Positions 30,711 to 41,898 are shown, counted from the stretch's first letter. The stretch: 64,000 nt of DNA from Phytophthora hibernalis (GCA_012656075.1 JAAKBF010000091.1:186001-250000); one strand, 5' to 3'. A program made the numbers and translations. The notes: a model not told the origin generated them from the letters alone.

Positions 30711-33067
30711 ATGTTTGCATACGAACTAGAAGGATTAAAGAGATTAAATATCCAACCTATCAAATGGGGTAGTAGCTACCGTGTTAAGGTGCGTGGTAGA
30801 ACGGGCAAGATGGTTTATGTTAGCACCGTTTCGCGTCCAGCTACATGTGCATTGCTACATCTAACATGAAAATGCTTGATATTAGCAACTATGTACCGGC
30901 TGGTACCAGCTACGATAAGTATCTTACGACATATCTCGGCGGCTGCAAATGTGATGTGTCTGTGGTCTTGGCAAGGGTCTCTTCCCGTATGAGTACATCA
31001 CCGCGTTCAATGTACTCAACCAGACTACTATCCCGCCTAAGTCAGCTTTTGACAGCAAGCTCCGTGGAACAAGCATCACCGATGATGCCTACGAGCGAGT
31101 GAAGTTCGTGTGGGGGTACTATGAGATGAAATCCATCAAGGACCTACTGGTCTGATACAGCAATCTCGATGTAGTTCCATTCATCAAGGCTATCAAAGCC
31201 CAGCGCGAGCTATTCATGCGTTTCGATCTGGATATGTTCGCGGATGGAGTGTCGCTACCTGGACTTAGTGAGAAGGTTATGTATCAGACCTGCTTCAACA
31301 ATCTCCAATATCCGGATAAGGCACCTGCTAACGCATTCCAATTTCCACCCCAGCGTATGGGTGGCTACAAGAGTCAGGATGCGAAGGCAAAGCGGGAATT
31401 TGGTATGACACTTGCTCACTTGGATACATTGCTGCAAAAGCAAAAGTATCTGTGTGGTTTATGCTACTGTCAGCTGACCGCCGATACCGCTTTAGCAGAT
31501 CGTATCAACAACAAGCTTGGGCATATTGATGGCAATATATTGGTTAGCTGTATCAAGTGCAACACCGCCCGTAAGGACATGTCGCTCAAGGGATTTCGCT
31601 ATAGGAAGTTGCTTGAGTTCAACTCGGACAGATTGGTGTATAGCATTGATAAGGAGGAAAAGAACATCTACGCTAAGATGAAGGCCAATATTGCTGGAGG
31701 ACCATCTATTATCTTTCATCGCTACGCTAAGCGCAATGAGACGAAGATTCGCGGAGGTAAGCTCTGTAAGAAAATTATCGGATACGATGCCAACGCTCTA
31801 TACCTATGGGCACTTGGTAATGAGATGCCATGCGGACGATTGACTACGATCGAGGCGTATGACGGCATTGTCGAGGACATCGTTGCTGATAAGATTTTCG
31901 GCTTCCTCGAGTGTGATATTCGCACACCAGATCACTTCAAAGACTACTTCTCAGAGATGACCCCATCTTCAAGAACACGCTAATCGATTGTGCTGATGAG
32001 AGTGTCATTGGTCATCACATGTACAAGTACAACGAGGCACGTAAGCAAAGCCGAGCAAAACCAGCTCGTAAGCTGATAGGTAGCTACTTTGGCGAAAATA
32101 TTCTTATATACACGCCATTGCTCAAGTGGTATCTCTCCCATGGCTTGGAGATCACCAAGCCTTACAGCTTCATCAAAGCGAACTCCCACAAGGCTTTTGC
32201 TCCATTTATGGAGGCTGTATCAAATGCCCTACGAGAGGGTGATGTTGATAAGTCGAAGGCGATGATTGCTGAGATGATGAAACTTGTAGGCAACAGTGCT
32301 TTCGGTCGATCTGGAATGGATATGAGCAAGCACAAAGAGGTCAAATATGAGTCGAACGACAAAGCTATTAAGAGCAAGATCGAACACTTTACGTTCCACG
32401 GGTTGGAGGAGCTTAATGATTCTTGTGAGATTACGATGAAAAAGCGTCGTCTCAACAACAAGAACCCGATCCATTTATCGATTGCTATCTATCAGCTCGC
32501 TAAGCTACGCATGCTTCAGTTTTACTATGACTGCATCGACTTTTACTTCGATCGTTCAGACTTTCAATATCAGGAGATGGACACGGATATGGCTATATCG
32601 CGTTCAGCTGCGAGAACCCATTCAAAGAATGCATCAAGCCTGAACTACGTGAGCACTTCGACGAGCATAAGTATGAGTGGTTCCCACGAGACTGCAACGC
32701 GGAGGTAGCCAAGTTCGACCGCCGCACGCCTGGTCTATTCAAGGAAGAGTGGCGAGGTGATGCAATGGTCTCATTATCCTCTAAGAACTACATCTGCTAT
32801 CTACCGGACGAAGAGCACAAGGTCAAAGTCAGTGCTAAGGGTGTACAGCAGGGGCGTGGTCGCAATGTTGATGTACTTAACCCAGACGGTTTTGAGACAG
32901 TTGTACGGAACCGTATCACACTTCGGGGTACTAACAAGGGTTTCAGACTATCGAAAGAAACCAAATCGATCATTACCTATACTCAAACCAAAACAGCGCT
33001 CAATTACTACTACATTAAGCGCCAGGTAATGTCGGATGGTATTTCAACGATTCCGCTGAATGTCTAA
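30711..33067 (+). pseudogene. Protein-primed family-B DNA polymerase
   Basis: Replicative DNA polymerase of the Polinton/PLV type. The exonuclease region has LDISNYVPAGTSYDKYL and GKGLFPYEYI. An HNH/recombinase-VII-like zinc insert follows (CGLC near 31455, GHIDGN, CIKCNTAR near 31550). The palm has motif A GYDANALYLWALG (about 31.79 kb), motif B KLVGNSAFGR (about 32.29 kb) and motif C DTD (32580-32588), then the thumb region to a stop at 33067. It is broken by a one-base change near 30960, an in-frame TGA at 31153-31155 where a Trp codon is expected, and frame changes near 31970 and directly after DTD. Normal family length is met once the pieces are counted together. Confidence 0.9.
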
Positions 33068-33115
33068 GGGTATATATCGAGCTGATGCCAATTTTTTTCT
33101 TCTAAATATAGGATC
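33068..33115 (+). promoter_or_regulatory. Spacer with ATATAG motif before the integrase
   Basis: The 48-bp gap between polymerase stop and integrase ATG contains TATATAT (from 33071), a T-run and ATATAG (33106-33111) four bases before the start. The same motif recurs upstream of most viral genes. Confidence 0.5.
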
Positions 33116-34201
33116 ATGTCTTCTCAAGATCTACTAAAAAAACTCTACTATGATCCCAACACCGGTTTTATCGGCACTCAAGCTCTGTATCAGAAGGCAA
33201 AGGAGTTAGATCCTAAGATTACTATCAAAATCGTAAAGGAGTGGTATGCGAACCAGTCCGATATTCAGCGATTTCAGGATCAAAAGAAGCGCTTTGATGG
33301 CTTCAGAATAGCTTCATACAACCCCAATTCGTGGCAAATGGATCTTTCCTTTGGGAGAAACGACCAATTTTGACTGCTATCAATATCAACTCAAGGTTGG
33401 GGTACGCAAAGCTTTTATCAAACAAGACGGCAGCAACTGTGTTAGCAGCGCTTAAAGCATTTGTTCTCCTTCACACAGATGACATCCTGACAACCGATAA
33501 TGGAAGCGAGTTCATGAATTCACAGGCTCAATAATTCTTCCAAAGTAAGAACATTGAGCACTACAACAATGAGCCTGGTGATCATGGAACCATGGGCAAA
33601 ATCGAACGATTCAACAGGACATTAAAGCAGAGACTAACTAAAATGTCTCCCAAGAGGATTACGCAGAAGCTTATCAGCGATGTTATTGAAAACTATAATA
33701 GCACGTTCCATCGCTCTATTAAAATGACCCCACATGAGGCTAAAGGTAAAGTCATCGGATCAGAGCTGGAACACAACCAAGGTGAAGCAGAGAGAGTTGA
33801 GAGTGAGTTCGAAGTCGGAGCAAATGTACGATATCGACTTAAGAAGCAGACGTTTGATAAAGAAGCTGCTCGATGGAGCAAAGCCGTCAATACAATCGTT
33901 GGAATTGATGGATACCGAGTCCAAATCCGCTCAAAAATGGTCATACCCTCTACAAGGCACCAAATGATCTTAAAATGGTTAAATCAGAGACTACGGATGC
34001 TACTATTAATCGAGGCGATATTCTTGAGGCGGAGAAGATCTTAGATCACAAAAGATGCGAACCGGAAAGTTCAAATATCTGGTGAGATGGCTGGGTAATG
34101 AACCTGACTCGTGGGAGCCACAAGATAATCTGCGGCTGGTTAACAAAAACAGGAGATCAACTCTTGAAAGGGAGTACTGGGGATCAAAAAATGAGTCATA
34201 A
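33116..34201 (+). pseudogene. Retroviral-type (RVE) integrase with C-terminal chromodomain
   Basis: Inserts the viral DNA into the host chromosome. The N-terminal helical part starts MSSQDLLKKLYYDPNTG. The RVE core has catalytic Asp in WQMDLSF (codon 33340-33342), Asp in TTDNGSEF (33496-33498) and Glu in GKIERFNR (33604-33606). After an SH3-like basic region a chromodomain follows: EKILDHK, then GKFKYLVRWLG, then DSWEPQDNL near 34.05-34.13 kb. Chromodomains tether integrases to modified histone tails. Frame changes near 33360, 33535, 33960 and 34050 break the gene, and a TAA at 33532-33534 ends the second piece. Confidence 0.9.
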
Positions 34202-34321
34202 TTTGCTTGTAAATAAATTTGATAGAGACATCCTCTGTAAGCTTTTGACAAGTATATTGTTCGATCTATTTTTGAGAAAAGTTCGGAATTATCTGACTTG
34301 ATATATAGTAATAAGATAATA
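34202..34321. promoter_or_regulatory. Viral intergenic region with ATATATAG
   Basis: AT-rich 120-bp gap with ATATATAG at 34301-34308, 13 bases before the next ATG. Confidence 0.4.
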
Positions 34322-34612
34322 ATGTGCCCCAGTTGTTTAGAAAAGGACCGTGAGCTTGCTAAGCTACGACGAAAGTTATGGGTCATCCAGGAGGTGAGCC
34401 GAATCAAGAACGAACTAATGAACCTTGATGCTGCAGCCAATTTCCGGAAAACGGTTGCAAATCCTAAGTATCGCTATGAGTTAGAAGCAATATTTGGAGT
34501 TTCATTCCATTGCATCAAGGACCGCTATATCAATCTACTAAATGAGCGAAGTCATATTTGTCATTCATACTTTCAATTTCGACACGACTCAGTTATGCCA
34601 AGTTATTGGTAA
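34322..34612 (+). CDS. Small viral protein with CxxC and basic helix
   Basis: A 96-residue intact frame starting MCPSCLEKDRELAKLRRKL: a CPSC pair followed by a long charged helix (to about residue 45), then YRYELEAIFGVSF. I do not recognise a family. The lone CxxC and coiled-coil-like start could mediate dimerisation or metal binding. It lies directly behind the integrase on the same strand. Confidence 0.5.
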   Translation: MCPSCLEKDRELAKLRRKLWVIQEVSRIKNELMNLDAAANFRKTVANPKYRYELEAIFGVSFHCIKDRYINLLNERSHICHSYFQFRHDSVMPSYW

Positions 34613-34710
34613 GAGAATCGAGCGAGACTCGGACGTAGGCAGGGTCTTGTGATCCTACCATAGTATTTAAGACTACTCCTAATTTTTATGATTCGTTTGA
34701 TATAGACGCA

Positions 34711-35003
34711 ATGTTTCCAAATTTCACATCCCTCGCTCAGAGAGAACTAAAACGACAGGAGCTTCTTCAAAGAGCTCAACGTCGTGTTCGACAAGCTAAT
34801 GCTAAGCGCGATATGTATGAAGGCGCATCGTGGGCGACTGATATCAGCAATGGTATCACTACTGTAGCGAAGAAATCAACTGAATCAACCCAGACTGATA
34901 TGAGTGTTGGTCCTGATGGACCGTTCCCACAGAAGTTAAGCAAACCTTGAATGATATTATTGATCAAGTGATAGCTCAATCAGACTTAAAAAAGTCTGAA
35001 TAA
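34711..35003 (+). pseudogene. Small viral protein, basic coiled-coil N-terminus
   Basis: Starts MFPNFTSLAQRELKRQELLQ: Arg/Gln/Lys-rich helix, then a Ser/Thr-rich part (KKSTESTQTDMSVGPDG). The frame stops at 34950, but an acidic helical continuation (VKQTLNDIIDQVIAQ) runs in another frame to 35003, so one base is probably missing or extra near 34935. ATATAG stands at 34700-34705, five bases before the ATG. Function unknown. Confidence 0.5.
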
Positions 35004-36096
35004 TGAAAACTCCCAAACAAACCCTGAAGTATCAACTAATCTTGAAGTAAATAATAAACCAGTTATGGTGGATGCTGAAGTACATGCACACCCTGATACA
35101 GCTGAAAAGGATTTCAACCACGTCCCGATACAACTGATCGAAATGAACAGGCCCGCCCAACGACATCAGATGTTGGGGTTGGTGAGGATAAGGCAACAGT
35201 CGATGATACAGATGATACTTTGCTTAGTGATGATGGCAACGATGAAATAGATGAGCAGAAGCGATCAAAACAAGCAGTTGCAGGAATATTTGAGGTTTAT
35301 CCTATTCTTGCAGATTTGGGTATTCATCCCGTCGCTGCTAACGGACGCCAGCTAACGAAGTATTATATTGGAAATGGAGCAAAGACATACAGTATTAGAT
35401 TGAACAAGCTTGTTTCAGTTCCAAGCATCAATTGGACAGAGACATACGACCATATCGGTGTGGTTCTAACTAATGACGCTCGATTTCTCAGTTATATCAA
35501 TGAGAAACGAGAACGTAATGAAATGGGTAAAGAGGACAAAAAGGCACCGTTTCAAAAATGGCAGCGTATTGGATCCAAAAGAGCCAACACTTCTTTTGGT
35601 GAGGACTATAAGCAAAGCAAACAGAGACTTGAGGATAGCTTTCTCTTCGATAATTCAACTTCCACAACTTCCGATCAGACTTATAACAAATTCAAAATGC
35701 ACTCGATCATTGATAAAAATAAAAAACTACTTGAATCGAACTGTTTATTAAAAAATTGTTCCTATTCTTAAAGGAACCAACAAAGCAACTCCTTTTGATG
35801 CGAATGGTTATGTATGGATCGATGGTAGTACAATTGGCGTTTTCGGCAAGGAAAGTAATAAAATCAAGCCCTCTATAACTAAGAAAGTCAATTGGCAACT
35901 TACGCTCGATTCATTTATAGATATGGTCAGAGAGAGAGGACTTAATTTAGAAATGATTGGTGATGTGGATAAAGAACTTGATGCGAACGATTTCACAGAA
36001 GGTGTAAGAGAGGCACGTCAAGGTACAATGACTGGAGTTGATGAAGACATGGATCAAAACCTATCAAATGCTGACAACGATGCTAAAAAATCTTAA
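35003..36096 (+). pseudogene. Viral protein of unknown function, upstream of the array
   Basis: Its ATG overlaps the previous stop (TAATG). The first part is acidic and disordered (GEDKATVDDTDDTLLSDDGND). Then comes a folded-looking region (AVAGIFEVYPILADLGIHPVA, SYINEKRERNEMGKEDKK) and later NWQLTLDSFIDMVRERGL, ending AKKS at 36096. Frame changes near 35020, 35190 and 35765 break it. Its last 20 codons lie inside the first 754-bp repeat unit, so the 3' end of this gene is copied in every unit. Confidence 0.5.
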
Positions 36097-36878
36097 CCGA
36101 TTACTACAGCGGTCTACATTCTAAAGGTGTTAAAATCCCGTTCAGACTCAAACCAATCGTTGAGTCTAAGAGCAGTGTTAAAACGCATCCTGAATACTAT
36201 TTTGGTGAGCCATCTGAAACCAAACCCTTGAATATTAGAAATGGGAAACACAAGCAAGTATCTGGAGAAGCGATGAAGGGGTTGATGAAGAGTATCAGAT
36301 GGATGGATACATTCATTTCGTTGCTCGATGGATTTGAGGATTTGAATAAGTACCTCAATGACGATTCCGTTGCCCTATACGGTGAAACTCCACCAACATT
36401 TGATGAGAGTAGGGAACTTGATCAACAAAGACGCAAAAATCTCGATGATAATCTTAAAATATTGAATGAAGCCATCATGGGTACAGCTGATCATATCAGA
36501 ACTGAAGGTACAGAGCCTTATATAAAAATACATTTGCAAAATCTTCATGATGCATCTGAACGGGCTTACCAGGAATATGGTGAGGCTCAAAAGCGATATT
36601 ATGAGGCTAAGAACGCTGTCAAAGGAAATAGCTCAAAATCAGCTCGATCGGCACTAAAGGTAGCAAAATCAGCTATGAGAGCTACTAAAGCGGTATTCAA
36701 CGCGAAATCTATGGCTTATAGTAATGCGGTCAACAAAGACGGCGAATTGAAGGGTCGTGGGCTAAGAGGAGCTGGTTTGGTTCCACTGGAGTTGATGAAG
36801 ACATGGATCAAAACCTATCAAATGCTGACAACGATGCTAAAAAATCTTAACCGATTACTACAGCGGTCTACATTCTAA
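36087..36878 (+). pseudogene. Array unit 1: truncated copy of the viral repeat-array gene
   Basis: The open frame runs from 36087 (ILTDYYSGLHSKGVK...) to 36878. Around 36228 it reads NIRNGKHKQVSGEAMKG. It then passes a helical stretch (NLDDNLKILNEAIMGTADH) and a Lys/Ala-rich helix (SALKVAKSAMRATKAVFN). The frame overlaps the end of the previous gene in the -1 phase at an A6 run (36085-36090), so a slip there would fuse the two genes. The last 29 residues are junk read from the next unit (LMKTWIKTYQM...). No canonical ATG precedes the conserved start. Confidence 0.6.
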
Positions 36879-36981
36879 AGGTGTTAAAATCCCGTTCAGA
36901 CTCAAACCAATCGTTGAGTCTAAGAGCAGTGTTAAAACGCATCCTGAATACTATTTTGGTGAGCCATCTGAAACCAAACCC

Positions 36982-37632
36982 TTGAATATTAGAAATGGGA
37001 AACACAAGCAAGTATCTGGAGAAGCGATGAAGGGGTTGATGAAGAGTATCAGATGGATGGATACATTCATTTCGTTGCTCGATGGATTTGAGGATTTGAA
37101 TAAGTACCTCAATGACGATTCCGTTGCCCTATACGGTGAAACTCCACCAACATTTGATGAGAGTAGGGAACCTGATCAACAAAGACGCAAAAATCTCGAT
37201 GATAATCTTAAAATATTGAATGAAGCTATCATGGGTACAGCTGATCATATCAGAACTGAAGGTACAGAGCCTTATATAAAAATACATTTGCAAAATCTTC
37301 ATGATGCATCTGAACGGGCTTACCAGGAATATGGTGAGGCTCAAAAGCGATATTATGAGGCTAAGAACGCTGTCAAAGGAAATAGCTCAAAATCAGCTCG
37401 ATCGGCACTAAAGGTAGCAAAATCAGCTATGAGAGCTACTAAAGCGGTATTCAACGCGAAATCTATGGCTTATAGTAATGCGGTCAACAAAGACGGCGAA
37501 TTGAAGGGTCGTGGGCTAAGAGGAGCTGGTTTGGTTCCACTGGAGTTGATGAAGACATGGATCAAAACCTATCAAATGCTGACAACGATGCTAAAAAATC
37601 TTAACCGATTACTACAGCGGTCTACATTCTAA
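36982..37632 (+). pseudogene. Array unit 2: truncated gene copy
   Basis: Same as unit 1 except Pro for Leu in SREPDQQ. Ends out of frame in unit 3. Confidence 0.6.
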
Positions 37633-37735
37633 AGGTGTTAAAATCCCGTTCAGACTCAAACCAATCGTTGAGTCTAAGAGCAGTGTTAAAACGCATCCTG
37701 AATACTATTTTGGTGAGCCATCTGAAACCAAACCC

Positions 37736-38386
37736 TTGAATATTAGAAATGGGAAACACAAGCAAGTATCTGGAGAAGCGATGAAGGGGTTGATGAAGAG
37801 TATCAGATGGATGGATACATTCATTTCGTTGCTCGATGGATTTGAGGATTTGAATAAGTACCTCAATGACGATTCCGTTGCCCTATACGGTGAAACTCCA
37901 CCAACATTTGATGAGAGTAGGGAACCTGATCAACAAAGACGCAAAAATCTCGATGATAATCTTAAAATATTGAATGAAGCTATCATGGGTACAGCTGATC
38001 ATATCAGAACTGAAGGTACAGAGCCTTATATAAAAATACATTTGCAAAATCTTCATGATGCATCTGAACGGGCTTACCAGGAATATGGTGAGGCTCAAAA
38101 GCGATATTATGAGGCTAAGAACGCTGTCAAAGGAAATAGCTCAAAATCAGCTCGATCGGCACTAAAGGTAGCAAAATCAGCTATGAGAGCTACTAAAGCG
38201 GTATTCAACGCGAAATCTATGGCTTATAGTAATGCGGTCAACAAAGACGGCGAATTGAAGGGTCGTGGGCTAAGAGGAGCTGGTTTGGTTCCACTGGAGT
38301 TGATGAAGACATGGATCAAAACCTATCAAATGCTGACAACGATGCTAAAAAATCTTAACCGATTACTACAGCGGTCTACATTCTAA
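37736..38386 (+). pseudogene. Array unit 3: truncated gene copy
   Basis: Protein identical to unit 2. Ends out of frame in unit 4. Confidence 0.6.
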
Positions 38387-38489
38387 AGGTGTTAAAATCC
38401 CGTTCAGACTCAAACCAATCGTTGAGTCTAAGAGCAGTGTTAAAACGCATCCTGAATACTATTTTGGTGAGCCATCTGAAACCAAACCC

Positions 38490-39140
38490 TTGAATATTAG
38501 AAATGGGAAACACAAGCAAGTATCTGGAGAAGCGATGAAGGGGTTGATGAAGAGTATCAGATGGATGGATACATTCATTTCGTTGCTCGATGGATTTGAG
38601 GATTTGAATAAGTACCTCAATGACGATTCCGTTGCCCTATACGGTGAAACTCCACCAACATTTGATGAGAGTAGGGAACCTGATCAACAAAGACGCAAAA
38701 ATCTCGATGATAATCTTAAAATATTGAATGAAGCTATCATGGGTACAGCTGATCATATCAGAACTGAAGGTACAGAGCCTTATATAAAAATACATTTGCA
38801 AAATCTTCATGATGCATCTGAACGGGCTTACCAGGAATATGGTGAGGCTCAAAAGCGATATTATGAGGCTAAGAACGCTGTCAAAGGAAATAGCTCAAAA
38901 TCAGCTCGATCGGCACTAAAGGTAGCAAAATCAGCTATGAGAGCTACTAAAGCGGTATTCAACGCGAAATCTATGGCTTATAGTAATGCGGTCAACAAAG
39001 ACGGCGAATTGAAGGGTCGTGGGCTAAGAGGAGCTGGTTTGGTTCCACTGGAGTTGATGAAGACATGGATCAAAACCTATCAAATGCTGACAACGATGCT
39101 AAAAAATCTTAACCGATTACTACAGCGGTCTACATTCTAA
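38490..39140 (+). pseudogene. Array unit 4: truncated gene copy
   Basis: Protein identical to units 2 and 3. Ends out of frame in unit 5. Confidence 0.6.
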
Positions 39141-39243
39141 AGGTGTTAAAATCCCGTTCAGACTCAAACCAATCGTTGAGTCTAAGAGCAGTGTTAAAAC
39201 GCATCCTGAATACTATTTTGGTGAGCCATCTGAAACCAAACCC

Positions 39244-39894
39244 TTGAATATTAGAAATGGGAAACACAAGCAAGTATCTGGAGAAGCGATGAAGGGGTTG
39301 ATGAAGAGTATCAGATGGATGGATACATTCATTTCGTTGCTCGATGGATTTGAGGATTTGAATAAGTACCTCAATGACGATTCCGTTGCCCTATACGGTG
39401 AAACTCCACCAACATTTGATGAGAGTAGGGAACCTGATCAACAAAGACGCAAAAATCTCGATGATAATCTTAAAATATTGAATGAAGCCATCATGGGTAC
39501 AGCTGATCATATCAGAACTGAAGGTACAGAGCCTTATATAAAAATACATTTGCAAAATCTTCATGATGCATCTGAACGGGCTTACCAGGAATATGGTGAG
39601 GCTCAAAAGCGATATTATGAGGCTAAGAACGCTGTCAAAGGAAATAGCTCAAAATCAGCTCGATCGGCACTAAAGGTAGCAAAATCAGCTATGAGAGCTA
39701 CTAAAGCGGTATTCAACGCGAAATCTATGGCTTATAGTAATGCGGTCAACAAAGACGGCGAATTGAAGGGTCGTGGGCTAAGAGGAGCTGGTTTGGTTCC
39801 ACTGGAGTTGATGAAGACATGGATCAAAACCTATCAAATGCTGACAACGATGCTAAAAAATCTTAACCGATTACTACAGCGGTCTACATTCTAA
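39244..39894 (+). pseudogene. Array unit 5: truncated gene copy
   Basis: Protein identical to units 2-4, with the silent GCC variant shared with unit 1. Ends out of frame in unit 6. Confidence 0.6.
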
Positions 39895-39996
39895 AGGTGT
39901 TAAATCCCGTTCAGACTCAAACCAATCGTTGAGTCTAAGAGCAGTGTTAAAACGCATCCTGAATACTATTTTGGTGAGCCATCTGAAACCAAACCC

Positions 39997-41059
39997 TTGA
40001 ATATTAGAAATGGGAAACACAAGCAAGTATCTGGAGAAGCGATGAAGGGGTTGATGAAGAGTATCAGATGGATGGATACATTCATTTCGTTGCTCGATGG
40101 ATTTGAGGATTTGAATAAGTACCTCAATGACGATTCCGTTGCCCTATACGGTGAAACTCCACCAACATTTGATGAGAGTAGGGAACCTGATCAACAAAGA
40201 CGCAAAAATCTCGATGATAATCTTAAAATATTGAATGAAGCTATCATGGGTACAGCTGATCATATCAGAACTGAAGGTACAGAGCCTTATATAAAAATAC
40301 ATTTGCAAAATCTTCATGATGCATCTGAACGGGCTTACCAGGAATATGGTGAGGCTCAAAAGCGATATTATGAGGCTAAGAACGCTGTCAAAGGAAATAG
40401 CTCAAAATCAGCTCGATCGGCACTAAAGGTAGCAAAATCAGCTATGAGAGCTACTAAAGCGGTATTCAACGCGAAATCTATGGCTTATAGTAATGCGGTC
40501 AACAAAGACGGCGAATTGAAGGGTCGTGGGCTAAGAGGAGCTGGTTTGGTTCCACTGGAAGGTGTTGTCAGACGTGGAAGAACCTACAATCTCAATGAGA
40601 TTCAGGGCTTAGCTACGCCAAGTGCCTACGTATATCGACAACTCGGTAGTAAATACATTCGTATTCTGACCTTGACGCTAAGACACTTGTGATCGTCCAA
40701 CCTAACCGTCGAAAGTGCGGACCGAAGTGTCAGATCAGTGATAGTCTACAAGGCATGATCAGAACGCTTGTGTATAAGCAGCATATTGATCTGCCAACGT
40801 ATGATAAGCTCAGCGTCGACGATAAAAAATGTTCAAGGAGATCCTTGCAATCACCCATCTCCAGTACAATTTCCACGATAAGCTCACGGATCCATTGGAA
40901 ACCCTTCGTGCTAAGTATGACAAGCTCAAAGGGGAGGTTGAGTTAGGAAATGATAATCCAAGCATTATTAAGCAGCTCAAGTCTCTCACGGTGGATATGT
41001 ACAGCAATCGATTGATTGACGATAAGGAATTCAAGCAAATTATCACTCGACTACTATAA
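39997..41059 (+). pseudogene. Array unit 6 plus unique 3' part: the only copy with its own C-terminus
   Basis: Continues from the repeat (GLRGAGLVPLE) into unique sequence GVVRRGRTYNLNEIQGLATPS. After a frame change near 40675 it carries on as QPNRRKCGPKCQISDSLQ. After a second change near 40830 it ends with a helical tail, RAKYDKLKGEVELGNDNPS...KEFKQIITRLL. Tails of this GNDNP type are, to my recollection, common in uncharacterised Polinton/PLV proteins; that is a weak memory, not a search. It is probably a structural or DNA-binding virion protein, by position among late genes only. Confidence 0.5.
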
Positions 41060-41064
41060 ACAAC

Positions 41065-41296
41065 ATGTTCTTCTTCAACCCCCGCATTATTTCCAGCTCA
41101 GCTGGTAGTTATGGTGATAACGCCGATAACAACGTTGCTGAACTCAAAGCTATCATGAAGAATCTAATCATCCACGACCGACCTCAGAAGAGCAGCTGTA
41201 TGGGCCACTCATCTCGATAAGTCAATCCGGAAGGTGGATGCATCAACGCAAACCGAAGGTGGCCGCATGTGGGCTTACCAGCCAAAAAAAGACTAA
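41065..41296 (+). pseudogene. Small viral protein
   Basis: Begins MFFFNPRIISSSAGSYGDNA six bases after the previous stop and reads to 41220. A second frame (KSIRKVDASTQTEGGRMWAY) continues to 41296, so one base is out near 41200. Function unknown. Confidence 0.4.
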
Positions 41297-41330
41297 AACT
41301 GTGAAGACGTTTGCTCTCTAAGCAATGCCA

Positions 41331-41715
41331 CTACGGACAAGCTTGTTCCGGTATCCGCGATGAACCTCTATTTTTATCGTTTATCGATATCTCAAGTATC
41401 GCATCCTCACCATTAGCATTTTTGGTTGACAGGAATACTGAATCCCCTAATACTACTATCTGATCCGCTCTTAGCATTGTCGAACCTATGACCTGATTGG
41501 GGTCATCAGACCTTAAATTAGTTCTGAGCTCTTTACTTGGCATGCAACCCATGATTCCAATATTATCTACCATAAAAAGTTTTCGAAAACCAGTCGGCTG
41601 TGTATGGATTTTCATCATCTATGGGCCCATGCCGCTTGTAGTATGCTTCACGTCGTTTCTTATCCTTATGATCATAAGGTTTGAATGCTTTCAAGATCGT
41701 CCGATCTTTTACTGA
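41331..41715 (-). pseudogene. Viral minus-strand protein fragment
   Basis: On the minus strand a basic frame (ILKAFKPYDHKDKKRREAYYK, 41605-41715) is followed in another frame by GIMGCMPSKELRTNL and SMINDKNRG-like sequence down to 41331. I do not recognise it. Its 5' part merges into the GC-rich hairpin island at 41.78-41.83 kb, so the true start is unclear. Confidence 0.4.
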
Positions 41716-41781
41716 GCATAAGGCTCACCATTCCGCTTAAGACCCCCAAAGATACAATCCGCCCGTCAGCAAACACAGCAG

Positions 41782-41828
41782 AGAGCCAAGGCTCTCGGGG
41801 TTCAGCCCGAGGGTCTGGCGACCTCGGG
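41782..41828. other. GC-rich island of overlapping hairpins
   Basis: GAGAGCC-AA-GGCTCTC at 41782-41797, CTCGGG/CCCGAG at 41795-41812 and CCGAGG/CCTCGG at 41808-41828 overlap, so the stems are mutually exclusive. The surrounding viral DNA is AT-rich, so this patch stands out. It lies just past the 3' end of the fibre gene and could be a terminator-like structure or a foreign insert. Confidence 0.55.
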
Positions 41829-41898
41829 CCTCGTCCGTCATACTTCTTGTCCTTGCGATAAGAAATACGAAACATGGCTATGTTAATGCAGCTAATTT

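Larger units (their letters stand above)
36037..40559 (+). repeat. Six-copy tandem array, 754-bp unit
   Basis: Unit starts (GTTGATGAAGACATGG) fall at 36037, 36791, 37545, 38299, 39053 and 39807. The total of 4523 bp equals six units minus one base; the lost A is in the T-AAAA-T run near 39903. The units are almost identical. I found only two variable sites: C/T in a Pro/Leu codon, where unit 1 differs, and a silent GCC/GCT shared by units 1 and 5. The array is bounded by CTGGA on both sides (36032-36036 and the last five bases), a 5-bp microhomology. Each unit holds the end of one viral gene and the beginning of the next. Confidence 0.95.

Noticed and set aside
36037..40559. Considered a CRISPR-like or centromeric satellite array
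   Set aside because: Units are 754 bp, coding, without spacers, and lie inside a viral element.
41782..41828. Considered a tRNA because of a GGTTCAG loop-like string
   Set aside because: No acceptor or anticodon arm of the right spacing could be drawn on either strand.
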